DNA from: Melieria omissa
Lineage: Eukaryota > Arthropoda > Insecta > Diptera > Ulidiidae
Direction of reading: 5' to 3'
DNA: 64,000 nt
Assembly: GCA_963971225.1 (NCBI GenBank)
Contig: OZ020270.1
Coordinates: forward strand, 65,476,932 to 65,540,931
Within the stretch, counting starts at the first letter, position 1. Each line of letters opens with the position of its first letter. A program made the translations under genes and the position numbers. The notes under the pieces were generated by a model. That model made no database searches, had not been told where the DNA came from, and saw only the letters and a program-made list of their open reading frames with translations. Shown piece by piece: positions 9,596 through 20,990 of the stretch.

Positions 9596-11109
9596 ATGGT
9601 TAAACTCGAGCTGCTGAAGGTAGACCAGCTGAAGAAGGAGCTGGCTGCCTGGAATTTGCCAGCTGCTGGCGGAAAGGTGGAGTTGCAGTTGCGCTTGCGA
9701 GAAGCATGTGTTGGACAAGCGTTGGACATGAGCAAACTAATGGCTGCGCTCAAAGGCATACCGGCGCAAATGGAAACGGCAAATGGCAAGAAATGGCAGC
9801 GAAAATGGAAACTGCGAATCAAGAGATGGCAGCGAAGCTGGAAACTACGAATCTCGAAATTTCGGCAAAAGTCGAGACAGCAAATCGAGAAATGTCAGCG
9901 AAGCTGAAAACTACGAATCTCGAAATTTCGGCAAAAGTCGAGACTGCAAATCGAGAAATGGCGGAAAATTCTGCGCGCATAGAGCAGAAGGTGGAGGAAA
10001 TTTCCAATAGCCTGAATGTGAAAGTTGAGCATCTCGAGACGCGAATAGACGATTGGGACAAACGAGTTGACGAAATGGGTGAATCCCTGAATAGACGAGT
10101 TGACAACCTGGATGAGTCCTTGAACAAACGAGTTGACAGTCTGGAAGATTCGATGCACAGAAAGATAGACGAACGGCTTCGAGAGGTACAGCTTCGAGCA
10201 AGGGTGCAGTCAGTTGAGGAAAGTTTCGCCATAGAAGTGCCTACTTATGATGGTACTACGTCGTTTGACACATTCAAACTACAATTCGAGATGGCTGCTT
10301 TGGAGAGTCAGTGGACCGATGTTAGGAAAGGTCGGAGACTGATACTGGCTCTGAAAGGTCCTGCGGCTGAGGTAATCAAATCAGTTCCAGAATGTTTAAG
10401 AGGTGATTACGACACCGTCATAAGGGCGCTGGCAGCCAGATACAGCGACGAGCACAACAAAATGCTGTATTATTGCGAGCTGAAGAGCCGTAGACAAAGG
10501 GCCAACGAGGCGCTGCAGACATATGCAGCGGACATTGAGCGGCTCGTACAGTTGTGCTACCCGAAATTCGGCGCTGATAACCTCGAGAGGATGAAGATTG
10601 AGTCATTTATTGAAGGTCTTCATGACCCAGAGACACGTCGGAGTGCGTTGATGATGGGCAAGCCGACATTTAAGGAGACGGTGGCCAGCGCGATGACGTA
10701 TGAGGCAGCCTGGGGAGGAAGTCTTCGACATTCATCTGCGGAAAAGCGTCGAGCCCAATCTGGACGTGTCACCCAAAACCAGACCGTGAGCTCGGAGGCA
10801 CCAGCGGGGCTGCGGGCAGTGTCATCTAGAGTTAGTTGCTGGCGATGTGGCAAGCAAGGCCACATATCACGAGACTGCCATCTGCGAGAAAAGCGTTCCG
10901 GACAACAGATGTCGCCAAGAAGGGCTGCCGCTCTGCCACACCATTCGTGCAAAACCGAGTGCAGGCATAACTCGCGAGCCGAAAGCGAAGGACAAATTGT
11001 GGATGTTCGGTCGATAAGCGTTATGCCAGAGGAAGAGTGGTCTGCGGAAAGGCTACGAAACGACCAGCGTGAGGATGCGGATCTTGCCAAAATCGTTGAA
11101 GGCAAATAG
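9596..11109 (+). pseudogene. Gag, unit 4 (frame break near the N-terminus)
   Basis: Copy of the unit 2 gag, with the same K in 'SAKLKTTNLE' and S in 'RHSSAEK'. Frames 9596-9907 (SAP-like start) and 9706-11109 (coiled coil to zinc knuckle), ending at TAG 11107-11109. Confidence 0.87.
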
Positions 11110-11136
11110 CAAGGCGCACGTCCAGACTGGCAGGAG

Positions 11137-12369
11137 ATGGCTGGTGAAAGCCCGATCGCTAAGGCTTACTGGGCACAGTGGAAAAGTCTGCGGCTGAAGG
11201 AAGGCTGCCTGTACCGCGAATGGGAGAGCGCGGATGGTCGTACCAGCAACCCCCTAATGGTAGTGCCGAAAAGCAGAATCAACGAGGTCATCGAGGCATA
11301 CCATAACGACTCCAGTGGAGGGCACCTGGGTATCACCAAAACCGTCGCCAAAATAAAAAGACGATTCTACTGGGTAGGATGTCAGGAGTCTGTAGCCGAG
11401 TGGATTAAGAGCTGCGACCGATGTTCAGCCGCGAAAGGGCCGACAAGAAAATCTCGAGGCCGCATGCAGCAGTACAACGTGGGAGCGCCCTTCGAGCGGA
11501 TTGCTATGGACGTCGCCGGCCCATTCCCAACTAGCACTCAAGGCAACAAATATGTCCTGGTCGTATGGGATTACTTCAGCAAATGGCCCGAAGTGTACCC
11601 TATTCCTAACCAGGAGGCCACCACGATCTCGGAAAAGCTGGTAAACAACTGGGTAGCCAGGTTCGGAGTTCCGTTGGAGTTGCACTCAGATCAAGGCCGG
11701 AATTTCGAGTCTGCGGTATTCAAGGAAGTGTGTGAGCTGCTGGGGATAAAGAAAACGCGTACCACTCCTTTGCACCCACAGTCCGACGGCATGGTGGAAC
11801 GCTTTAACCGGACACTGGAGAAATACCTGCGGAAAGTGGTAGGCAGGAATCAAAAGGATTGGGACACGCATATCCCCCTGTTCCTGATGGCGTATAGGTC
11901 AGCCCCGCACGACACGACATCACTCACTCCAGCCCGAGCAGTGTTCGGAACAGAGTTGCGGTTACCCGCTGACTTGAAGTTCGGGGTAGTCAGCACGACG
12001 GGAGGCGCTAAGACGGACTACGTGGCCAATAAGCGGGCGGAACTGGAGGAAATTCACCAATTTATAAGGGGCCGCACCAAACTGGTCAGCGATAAGGCGA
12101 AAGCCAGATACGATCTACGGGCCAACTCAGCAGGGTTCCAAAAAGGCGATTTGGTAATGCTCTACAACCCGCAGCGGAGGAAAGGTTTGTCTCCGAAACT
12201 TCAAGCGTCATGGGAAGGACCGTACGAAGTCGTGACTAGGATTAACGACGTGGTATACCGGATTCAACGTTGCAGCAATAGAGGCGCTAAGCTGAAGGTA
12301 GTCCATTTGGAGCGTCTGGCGCCTCATCACAGCGGAGCCTCGGCACTTGTTCGGGACGAACAAGTCTAA
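11137..12369 (+). CDS. Ty3/Gypsy-type integrase, unit 4
   Basis: 410 residues, same sequence as the unit 2 integrase: H56, H63, C93, C96, then D125, D185, E221, then the GPY/F module. Open but separated from gag by one TAG. Confidence 0.9.
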   Translation: MAGESPIAKAYWAQWKSLRLKEGCLYREWESADGRTSNPLMVVPKSRINEVIEAYHNDSSGGHLGITKTVAKIKRRFYWVGCQESVAEWIKSCDRCSAAKGPTRKSRGRMQQYNVGAPFERIAMDVAGPFPTSTQGNKYVLVVWDYFSKWPEVYPIPNQEATTISEKLVNNWVARFGVPLELHSDQGRNFESAVFKEVCELLGIKKTRTTPLHPQSDGMVERFNRTLEKYLRKVVGRNQKDWDTHIPLFLMAYRSAPHDTTSLTPARAVFGTELRLPADLKFGVVSTTGGAKTDYVANKRAELEEIHQFIRGRTKLVSDKAKARYDLRANSAGFQKGDLVMLYNPQRRKGLSPKLQASWEGPYEVVTRINDVVYRIQRCSNRGAKLKVVHLERLAPHHSGASALVRDEQV

Positions 12370-12380
12370 GTGGTGGGCAG

Positions 12381-12805
12381 TGTAACGATAAGACAGTCTG
12401 TCGCTGTGCAAAGCAACCCTGCCGCTTCGCGCCGTGCCATAATTGAATGTGGCAACGACGGCCGCGATAATAACTTTTAGTCCAATCTGGCAACAATGGT
12501 CGCGATCATCAGGGAAGCATTTAGTCCACTCCGGAATGTGCGGGAACGATCTGCGCGATGGTCGGACAGAGTATAAAAGGTGGCCGGATGCGGGCAACGA
12601 GTCAGTCTGGTTTTGACAAGTGAAGTTGCCACACGGAATAATTAAGCAAATACTTAAGTGTACGAACAGTAAAGTGTAAACTGTGAATAATAAAGTGACT
12701 GTTGGTGTATTTTATTGTCTGTGTTTAAGAAACTGACTGTGTTTTATTTTCAAATCACACAATCCAGAGATACGTGACAGCCCACTAGACTTAGTATTCG
12801 TAACA
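12381..12805 (+). repeat. 3' LTR of unit 4 (A form)
   Basis: 425 bp, 'GATGGTCGGACA' variant as in unit 2. ATAT at 12806-12809. Confidence 0.93.
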
Positions 12806-12809
12806 ATAT

Positions 12810-13285
12810 TGTAACGATAAGACAGTCTGTCGCTGTGCAAAGCAACCCTGTCGCTTCACGCCGTGCTATAATTCAATCTGGCAACGACGGCCGCGATAAG
12901 GGAAACTTTTAGTACAACCTGACAATGACGGCCGCGATAATAAGGGAAACTTTTAGTCCAACCTGGCAATGATGGCTCGCGATCATCATGGAAACCTGTA
13001 GTCCACTCTGGAATGTGCGAGAACGATCTGCGCGATAACCGGACAGGTATAAAAGGCAGCCGGGTACGGCGCAGCGAGTCAGTCTTGGTTTAGACAAGTG
13101 AAGGTGCCACACGGAGTAAATAATTAAGTGTACAGACAGTAAAGTGTAAAATTTGTGAAATAAAGTGATCGTTGGTTTTTTTTTAATGACTGCGTTTGAG
13201 AAACTAAGTGTGTTTTGTTTATTTCAAATTACGCAATCCAGAGATACGTACTAGCCCACTAGAACTAAAATTAGTATTCGTAACA
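12810..13285 (+). repeat. 5' LTR of unit 5 (B form)
   Basis: 476 bp, variants as in unit 3. TATAAAA at 13048-13054. Confidence 0.93.
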
Positions 13286-13287
13286 TT

Positions 13288-13305
13288 TGGTGTCAGAAGT
13301 GGGAT
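13288..13305 (+). promoter_or_regulatory. Primer-binding site, tRNA-Leu type, unit 5
   Basis: Same 18-base site as in unit 2. Confidence 0.85.
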
Positions 13306-13370
13306 TGTGGAAAATTGAAAATAAACAAAAAAATAAATAACTAAATAAATAAAATTATAAAAGCACGGAC

Positions 13371-16144
13371 ATGGTTAAACTCGAGCTGCTGAAGGTAGAC
13401 CAGCTGAAGAAGGAGCTGGCTGCCTGGAATTTGCCAGCTGCTGGCGGAAAGGTGGAGTTGCAGTTGCGCTTGCGAGAAGCATGTGTTGGACAAGCGTTGG
13501 ACATGAGCAAACTAATGGCTGCGCTCAAAGGCATACCGGCGCAAATGGAAACGGCAAATGGCAAGAAATGGCAGCGAAAATGGAAACTGCGAATCAAGAG
13601 ATGGCAGCGAAGCTGGAAACTACGAATCTCGAAATTTCGGCAAAAGTCGAGACAGCAAATCGAGAAATGTCAGCGAAGCTGGAAACTACGAATCTCGAAA
13701 TTTCGGCAAAAGTCGAGACTGCAAATCGAGAAATGGCGGAAAATTCTGCGCGCATAGAGCAGAAGGTGGAGGAAATTTCCAATAGCCTGAATGTGAAAGT
13801 TGAGCATCTCGAGACGCGAATAGACGATTGGGACAAACGAGTTGACGAAATGGGTGAATCCCTGAATAGACGAGTTGACAACCTGGATGAGTCCTTGAAC
13901 AAACGAGTTGACAGTCTGGAAGATTCGATGCACAGAAAGATAGACGAACGGCTTCGAGAGGTACAGCTTCGAGCAAGGGTGCAGTCAGTTGAGGAAAGTT
14001 TCGCCATAGAAGTGCCTACTTATGATGGTACTACGTCGTTTGACACATTCAAACTACAATTCGAGATGGCTGCTTTGGAGAGTCAGTGGACCGATGTTAG
14101 GAAAGGTCGGAGACTGATACTGGCTCTGAAAGGTCCTGCGGCTGAGGTAATCAAATCAGTTCCAGAATGTTTAAGAGGTGATTACGACACCGTCATAAGG
14201 GCGCTGGCAGCCAGATACAGCGACGAGCACAACAAAATGCTGTATTATTGCGAGCTGAAGAGCCGTAGACAAAGGGCCAACGAGGCGCTGCAGACATATG
14301 CAGCGGACATTGAGCGGCTCGTACAGTTGTGCTACCCGAAATTCGGCGCTGATAACCTCGAGAGGATGAAGATTGAGTCATTTATTGAAGGTCTTCATGA
14401 CCCAGAGACACGTCGGAGTGCGTTGATGATGGGCAAGCCGACATTTAAGGAGACGGTGGCCAGCGCGATGACGTATGAGGCAGCCTGGGGAGGAAGTCTT
14501 CGACATTCACCTGCGGAAAAGCGTCGAGCCCAATCTGGACGTGTCACCCAAAACCAGACCGTGAGCTCGGAGGCACCAGCGGGGCTGCGGGCAGTGTCAT
14601 CTAGAGTTAGTTGCTGGCGATGTGGCAAGCAAGGCCACATATCACGAGACTGCCATCTGCGAGAAAAGCGTTCCGGACAACAGATGTCGCCAAGAAGGGC
14701 TGCCGCTCTGCCACACCATTCGTGCAAAACCGAGTGCAGGCATAACTCGCGAGCCGAAAGCGAAGGGCAAATTGTGGATGTTCGGTCGATAAGCGTTATG
14801 CCAGAGGAAGAGTGGTCTGCGGAAAGGCTACGAAACGACCAGCGTGAGGATGCGGATCTTGCCCAAATCGTTGAAGGCAAGGAGCAAGGCGCACGTCCAG
14901 ACTGGCAGGAGATGGCTGGTGAAAGCCCGATCGCTAAGGCTTACTGGGCACAGTGGAAAAGTCTGCGGCTGAAGGAAGGCTGCCTGTACCGCGAATGGGA
15001 GAGCGCGGATGGTCGTACCAGCAACCCCCTAATGGTAGTGCCGAAAAGCAGAATCAACGCGGTCATCGAGGCATACCATAACGACTCCAGTGGAGGGCAC
15101 CTGGGTATCACCAAAACCGTCGCCAAAATAAAAAGACGATTCTACTGGGTAGGATGTCAGGAGTCTGTAGCCGAGTGGATTAAGAGCTGCGACCGATGTT
15201 CAGCCGCGAAAGGGCCGACAAGAAAATCTCGAGGCCGCATGCAGCAGTACAACGTGGGAGCGCCCTTCGAGCGGATTGCTATGGACGTCGCCGGCCCATT
15301 CCCAACTAGCACTCAAGGCAACAAATATGTGCTGGTCGTATGGGATTACTTCAGCAAATGGCCCGAAGTGTACCCTATTCCTAACCAGGAGGCCACCACG
15401 ATCTCGGAAAAGCTGGTAAACAACTGGGTAGCCAGGTTCGGAGTTCCGTTGGAGTTGCACTCAGATCAAGGCCGGAATTTCGAGTCTGCGGTATTCAAGG
15501 AAGTGTGTGAGCTGCTGGGGATAAAGAAAACGCGTACCACTCCTTTGCACCCACAGTCCGACGGCATGGTGGAACGCTTTAACCGGACACTGGAGGAATA
15601 CCTGCGGAAAGTGGTAGGCAGGAATCAAAAGGATTGGGACACGCATATCCCCCTGTTCCTGATGGCGTATAGGTCAGCCCCGCACGACACGACATCACTC
15701 ACTCCAGCCCGAGCAGTGTTCGGAACAGAGTTGCGGTTACCCGCTGACTTGAAGTTCGGGGTAGTCAGCACGACGGGAGGCGCTAAGACGGACTACGTGG
15801 CCAATAAGCGGGCGGAACTGGAGGAAATTCACCAATTTATAAGGGGCCGCACCAAACTGGTCAGCGATAAGGCGAAAGCCAGATACGATCTACGGGCCAA
15901 CTCAGCAGGGTTCCAAGAAGGCGATTTGGTAATGCTCTACAACCCGCAGCGGAGGAAAGGTTTGTCTCCGAAACTTCAAGCGTCATGGGAAGGACCGTGC
16001 GAAGTCGTGACTAGGATTAACGACGTGGTATACCGGATTCAACGTTGCAGCAATAGAGGCGCTAAGCTGAAGGTAGTCCATTTGGAGCGTCTGGCGCCTC
16101 ATCACAGCGGAGCCTCGGCACTTGTTCGGGACGAACAAGTCTAA
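13371..16144 (+). CDS. Gag-integrase fusion ORF, unit 5
   Basis: The main frame (13481-16144) gives an 887-residue protein. Residues ~28-170 are a heptad/11-mer coiled coil, ~180-285 a capsid-like region, C378-C391 the CX2CX4HX4C knuckle, then with no protease or RT an integrase with H533, H540, C570, C573 and catalytic D602, D662, E698. Where the other units have AAA-TAG this one has AAG-GAG at 14878-14883, so the frame is open. The SAP-like start lies in another frame (13371-13757), as in every unit, so this ORF lacks its natural N-terminus unless frameshifting occurs. The GPY/F tyrosine is Cys here (TGC 15998-16000), the only unit with that change. Confidence 0.88.
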
Positions 16145-16155
16145 GTGGTGGGCAG

Positions 16156-16580
16156 TGTAACGATAAGACAGTCTGTCGCTGTGCAAAGCAACCCTGCCGC
16201 TTCGCGCCGTGCCATAATTGAATGTGGCAACGACGGCCGCGATAATAACTTTTAGTCCAATCTGGCAACAATGGTCGCGATCATCAGGGAAGCATTTAGT
16301 CCACTCCGGAATGTGCGGGAACGATCTGCGCGATGGCCGGACAGAGTATAAAAGGTGGCCGGATGCGGGCAACGAGTCAGTCTGGTTTTGACAAGTGAAG
16401 TTGCCACACGGAATAATTAAGCAAATACTTAAGTGTACGAACAGTAAAGTGTAAACTGTGAATAATAAAGTGACTGTTGGTGTATTTTATTGTCTGTGTT
16501 TAAGAAACTGACTGTGTTTTATTTTCAAATCACACAATCCAGAGATACGTGACAGCCCACTAGACTTAGTATTCGTAACA
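16156..16580 (+). repeat. 3' LTR of unit 5 (A form)
   Basis: 425 bp; reads 'GATGGCCGGACA', a private variant. ATAT at 16581-16584. Confidence 0.93.
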
Positions 16581-16584
16581 ATAT

Positions 16585-17053
16585 TGTAACGATAAGACAG
16601 TCTGTCGCTGTGCAAAGCAACCCTATCGCTACACGCCGTGCTATAATTCAATCTGGAAACGACGGCCGCGATAAGGGAAACTTTTAGTACAACCTGACAA
16701 TGACGGCCGCGATAATAAGGGAAACTTTTAGTCCAACCTGGCAATGATGGCTCGCGATCATCATGGAAACCTGTAGTCCACTCTGGAATGTGCGAGAACG
16801 ATCTGCGCGATAACCGGACAGGTATAAAAGGCAGCCGGGTACGGCGCAGCGAGTCAGTCTTGGTTTAGACAAGTGAAGGTGCCACACGGAGTAAATAATT
16901 AAGTGTACAGACAGTAAAGTGTAAAATTTGTGAAATAAAGTGATCGTTGGTTTTTTTTAATGACTGCGTTTGAGAAACTAAGTGTGTTTTGTTTATTTCA
17001 AATTACGCAATCCAGAGATGAGTACTAGCCGTCTAGAACTAGTATTCGTAACA
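16585..17053 (+). repeat. Terminal B-form LTR closing the array
   Basis: 469 bp, homologous to the 5' LTRs but not followed by a primer-binding site or gag. Instead ATAT (17054-17057) and unrelated AT-rich DNA follow. Near its 3' end it differs from the internal B LTRs ('GATGAGTACTAGCCGTCTAG'), and 'CCCTATCGC' and 'CTGGAAACGAC' are also private. It is therefore the true right edge of the array and a separate lineage of LTR B. Confidence 0.9.
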
Positions 17054-17057
17054 ATAT

Positions 17058-18690
17058 AAAAGCTAGATCGCTAGATTTTGTTTTCATTCTATTTAGAATG
17101 CCAACGAATAGTCTGAAGAACAATGCTGCAAACTCTTACTTGCAAAATGCAACCCTGTTCTTTGGGAGACGCAAATTCTTGCGCCTTCATTCATATTGGC
17201 GTAACGTTGGTGTACATAAACAAATAAATTTGGAGAAGGCTTTCCGTACTTAGTTTACCCTATTTATTGTATCATTTTTCAGAGGATGTTGTGACACTAG
17301 AACGACTATGAACGGGATCGATGTGACAGGGTGAATAGGAGTCCGACCTCTACGACGGAATGCCGGAAAGCGTCCCCACGTGGGCAAATGTTATCGTAGG
17401 ACGGGAGCCTGGAAAGGAGGAGGAGAAGGGGAGAGAGCCAGGAACTATTCACATACTGGGTTTTGGAATATTATTTAAAAAAAATGGTCAACAAAACAGT
17501 TTATGGCAGAACTTTATATGCTTATAATGGGCACAAGAGTTAAAAGACGAAACACCGAATGTTTGCGACCAACTTGACAACTAGTAACAATTACTATTTT
17601 AGGCAAGAGTTTATTTTCTTGAAACTTCATGCTGAAATGGCCAAATAATGCAAACACTTTGCCTCCTAACTACAGTCCAACCACTCCCAACATGCTAAAT
17701 AAAGTTCTGTCTATTCGAAATGCATTTGCACTTCCCATATTTTAATTGCTTAGTTTTGAAAATTAGAAGGTGAACAAGTAACTTTACAAATGGCGTCGCA
17801 GCCGCATGTAGAGGAATGAAAAAACATCAAGCGATCTAACTGTACACACTGAAGTGGTTAACTTTCGACAACCTTAGACCGTTTATTTTTACCTTTTGGT
17901 TTGCACTAAACCGCTCATTATTATTGTTGGTGCGTTTTCAATGCGTATATATTTAAAAAATGCCACAACAACTTCCATTACATTTAGTTTTTGTGCCTAG
18001 GTATGTGCCACATTGATAGCTTTTCTTGTGAACCTGATATTCGCTTAATTTTCGTTTTCACAGCGAAAAGGCTCAACATGAAAATGCAGTTTTTCATAAG
18101 CAGCTTATTGCATTTATGAATATGTGTTTTGTTTTTTTGCTTACCTTTGACTTCTTTAAATGATTCTAATTCACTAGGAATAGGATATTACCTCAAACTA
18201 ATCGTGTTTCCCGATTATTTTCGTTATTTTTTTAATTAATTTTTTTATTTGCTACGGCTTTAACTTGTCCGCATTTGGTTTCTTAAACCGTCGGCGTACT
18301 TCACACACATCTCCCGCTGGCTTTTTTTTACAAAACAAATTACACGTATTGGAAGAAAAACCACTATAACAGTACGATGTCAAACTCTAGTTTCTTTCTG
18401 TCTATATTAAAAAGGTTGCTCAATAAATTTCACTAGGTGTGTGATATACTGAATTGAAGTCAAATGAGTCTTCGGCACCTTACGGTGCAGTACCTGCGGT
18501 GTTCTTGTGATCTTTGCAAAAATTCGATCGCTTTCCGCAAATTTTCAGCATACTTTCCAATTTGTTGTATAAAATCCTCATAGCAAATATGGGATGGCAA
18601 AAAATCAATGCATCAACGAAATGTCAACTGAGACAAGTAGCACAAAGTTAATAGTCTATTCTATAACCTTGCAAGTAGCATAGCAATAAC
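17058..18690 (+). other. AT-rich flank without recognisable gene
   Basis: No long ORF, repeat pair or RNA gene could be supported. The G-rich stretch 17321-17450 is compositionally different from the rest but unrecognised. Confidence 0.5.
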
Positions 18691-18721
18691 CAAGGTATAC
18701 ACATAAGGTGGTAGCACTAGA

Positions 18722-18949
18722 CAAAGGCGAATTAATACAGGTGACCTCGTTGAATCAGCTGATTTGATTTTTTTGTTGTGGAAAAGGTCTAGATTGTCAA
18801 AATGCCCGTGAAAACTGTGACAGTGTCAAATGAAAAAAATCAAGCTTTGTTTTGATTGGCTGATTTTGACAATCTAAGCCAAGAAAACAAAAAAATATAC
18901 TAAAATTTTGTTGCTGCCCTTACGCTATTACCTGTATGAATTCGCCTTG
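18722..18949 (+). mobile_element. P-like MITE (228 bp)
   Basis: The left end reads CAAAGGCGAATTAATACAGG and the right end is its imperfect inverted copy. Similarity between right-end subterminal sequence and the left end of the element at 23386 extends about 44 bp. A second, inner inverted pair (GATTGTCAAAAT/ATTTTGACAATC) makes it strongly foldable. The terminus resembles that of P elements (CA-G-GAA-TAA-AAGGTG pattern). Flanking 8-mers match only weakly (GCACTAGA/GTTCTTGA), so the duplication has decayed or was never exact. A separate P-like half-terminus (CAAGGTATACACATAAGGTG) lies just upstream at 18692-18711. Confidence 0.7.
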
Positions 18950-19540
18950 GTTCTTGAATGTTCAAAACATAAATTACAAACTGAGCAGCAACTTTAACGA
19001 CTATAGAAATCCTCGTCATCGAACTCGAAGGGATCGATCCGGCTTTTATATACTTTTCGCCGTCTCATCACAATATTTAAATCTCTTTCAATTTTCTCGA
19101 AATGAAACAACATTTTTTTCGATTTATTTCGTTTTTTGAATTTATAGTATTTTTAAAAAGTGCAATTTCTGCTCATTTTGACTTATTGCTAACTGGCAAC
19201 AGCATTTGCTTTTTTAAAAGTTAGAGTGTACTTTAAGTGTCAAAGGATACTCTAACTCGACTATGATTGACTTAGAGCTTACTTTATTTAAAAGTATACT
19301 TTATTGATCTTAAAGTGTACTTTATTTCGACTACGACTATGCGCTAATGTTTACAAAAATAATAATTTCATTAAATTATGTATATTTCACAAACTCTGGT
19401 AATTTGTTCGTTTTCCCATTCATTCAGAACATACAGGCAACATATCCCTGAGCGAAACCATCAGCTGATTCGTTTTCCGGACACGTGAACTTAGAAGCCA
19501 AAGGGAGACAGATTTCTAACTGTGAAACCTAAATTGGAGC
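18950..19540 (+). other. AT-rich spacer with degenerate repeats
   Basis: At 19215-19340 the motif 'GTGTACTTTA' and 'CGACTATG' recur in a loosely tandem arrangement. A TCAGCTGATT palindrome lies at 19461-19470. No gene is visible. Confidence 0.4.
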
Positions 19541-20830
19541 CAGAGTATATACTAGTCTTGAAACTCCTGTAAAATGAATTGGCAGCACTCATATCGACCT
19601 GTCAAAATAAAAACCCCATCGTTGTCACATCAGGACCCGGCCGGCAACATGCTTCCCACCACGAAAGATACCGCGCAGATAACATTGTCTGAGAAAGTTT
19701 TTGTCGTATGTTCTCGAAAAATCAATAGAACATACAACTTTGTTTCCCAAAGCCATATTGATCCCGAAAACTTTCATGGTGAAACTGATTTTAATAGTTT
19801 TTTTTGTTATAGCACAAAATTATTCAAATCAAGAAAATTAATGTATCAAATTGATTTTTCATTAATAGTTGCTTTAGTAGATTATTTGAAGAAATATCTT
19901 GTATGCACAAATACTTAAAAATGTTTTTTTCATTAATTTATTGCGAACGGAATTGCGTTTTGCGGTGTTGTCCTATTTTTATTTTTCCGATTATGTTCCG
20001 ATTAATGTTCTTTGTAAGAAAAAGAGGTGTTCTCATGCCAAATATTATGTTTTACCTAAGAACTGAATAAAACACCATTTGTGATTCTGCACATGAGTGA
20101 CATTTTATTGGTAGAAAACTGTTAAAATTGATTCAGTCATAGAATCAAACAATATATGGACGTATCTGATGTTTAGAAAAAGGTCTTTTTGACATATAAC
20201 AATGTTTATTTATATAATATCAGACTCCGTTGTTAGAAAGTTGAGCAATTTCTAATTTACCCCGAGCAGGTTGACGACGAATAAACAAATAAGCAGTAGA
20301 AATTTACTCACGAATAACAACGAACAAAATTTAATGATGTAAACCTTTTTGTATTTTCCTGTAGGTGTGCAAAATAACATGTAATAGTGTTCCGAATAGA
20401 TTTCAACATGGAAGTCAAATCTGTGGTCCAACTTCCAATCGCGTAAATTTTCACAACAAAGAAACAGCTGATTTAGGTTCACCACGATTTTTTCTTATTG
20501 GCCGCACAACAATTACACAGAAAGTGGCGGCAGAATAATGCCAGAAAAGACTAAACAAAAGCAACTTCGAATATGATTTTATGATGGCAAACCATTTAAA
20601 TATTCAGTTAGAATCGAAAAAGCACATAAATCTTGGTTCCGGTGTATTTATTCATATAAAATAATATTGTTTAACAGCTGATTGTTTTCCACCTCGCATT
20701 TCAGCAGGATCATCAAAAGGAAATTTATCAAAAAATTTGCTCTTATATAATGCACGACTGTAGCGACATAAACTAAAATGAACAATATTTGTTGATTGCA
20801 AATTGCTAATAACTTGCTGTTGTAGTGGTA
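19541..20830 (-). mobile_element. hAT-like element, copy 2 (one end lost)
   Basis: Its left end CAGAGTATATACTAGTCTTG and the next ~200 bp are the inverted copy of the right end of the complete element at 26998-29351. Inside, the reverse strand carries two coding-like stretches (20252-20485 and about 20660-20830) matching 27839-28102 and 27485-27640 of that element. The other terminus is not found; similarity fades near 20830, where a different repeat begins. No transposase is encoded. Confidence 0.72.
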
Positions 20831-20905
20831 CCACATGGTCACCTACACCGACACTATCCGTCTGATAGTGCAATTGCATATTCCGTTATGCACTGGTGTC
20901 AGGTT

Positions 20906-20990
20906 CAGCGTTGCCAGTTTGGTTATTTTTGAAAATGGATTTTGGTTATTTGGTGATTTTTGATCCAATTTAGTTGTTTTTAGAACATTG
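20906..20990 (+). repeat. hAT-like terminus fragment
   Basis: CAGCGTTGCCAGTTTGGTTA matches the inverted right end of the element at 24354-25107, including the following GGTTATTTTT runs. No matching opposite end or target duplication was found, so this is probably a broken copy. Confidence 0.5.

Larger units (their letters stand above)
9035..12805 (+). mobile_element. Array unit 4 (LTR-gag-int-LTR)
   Basis: 3771 bp: 5' LTR 9035-9510, primer site 9513-9530, gag 9596-11109, integrase 11137-12369, 3' LTR 12381-12805. It lies 7549 bp after unit 2 and seems identical to it except for base 9457 (C, against G at 1908). Confidence 0.93.
12810..16580 (+). mobile_element. Array unit 5 (gag and integrase in one ORF)
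   Basis: 3771 bp, the last complete unit: 5' LTR 12810-13285, primer site 13288-13305, gag-integrase 13371-16144, 3' LTR 16156-16580. It has neither the gag-integrase TAG nor the 1-bp integrase deletion. It is the most open copy and probably nearest the ancestral state. Confidence 0.93.
1..17053 (+). mobile_element. Tandem array of a gag-integrase LTR retrotransposon
   Basis: The sequence repeats head to tail with a period of 3774-3775 bp: the same gag and integrase reading frames recur four times, plus a partial unit at the left edge. Each unit runs LTR, primer-binding site, gag, integrase, LTR, and units are separated by the 4-bp string ATAT. The final LTR (16585-17053) is also followed by ATAT, which looks like the outer target-site duplication. 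No protease, reverse transcriptase or RNase H is present in any unit. The left edge of the array lies outside the window, so the total copy number is unknown. Confidence 0.95.
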
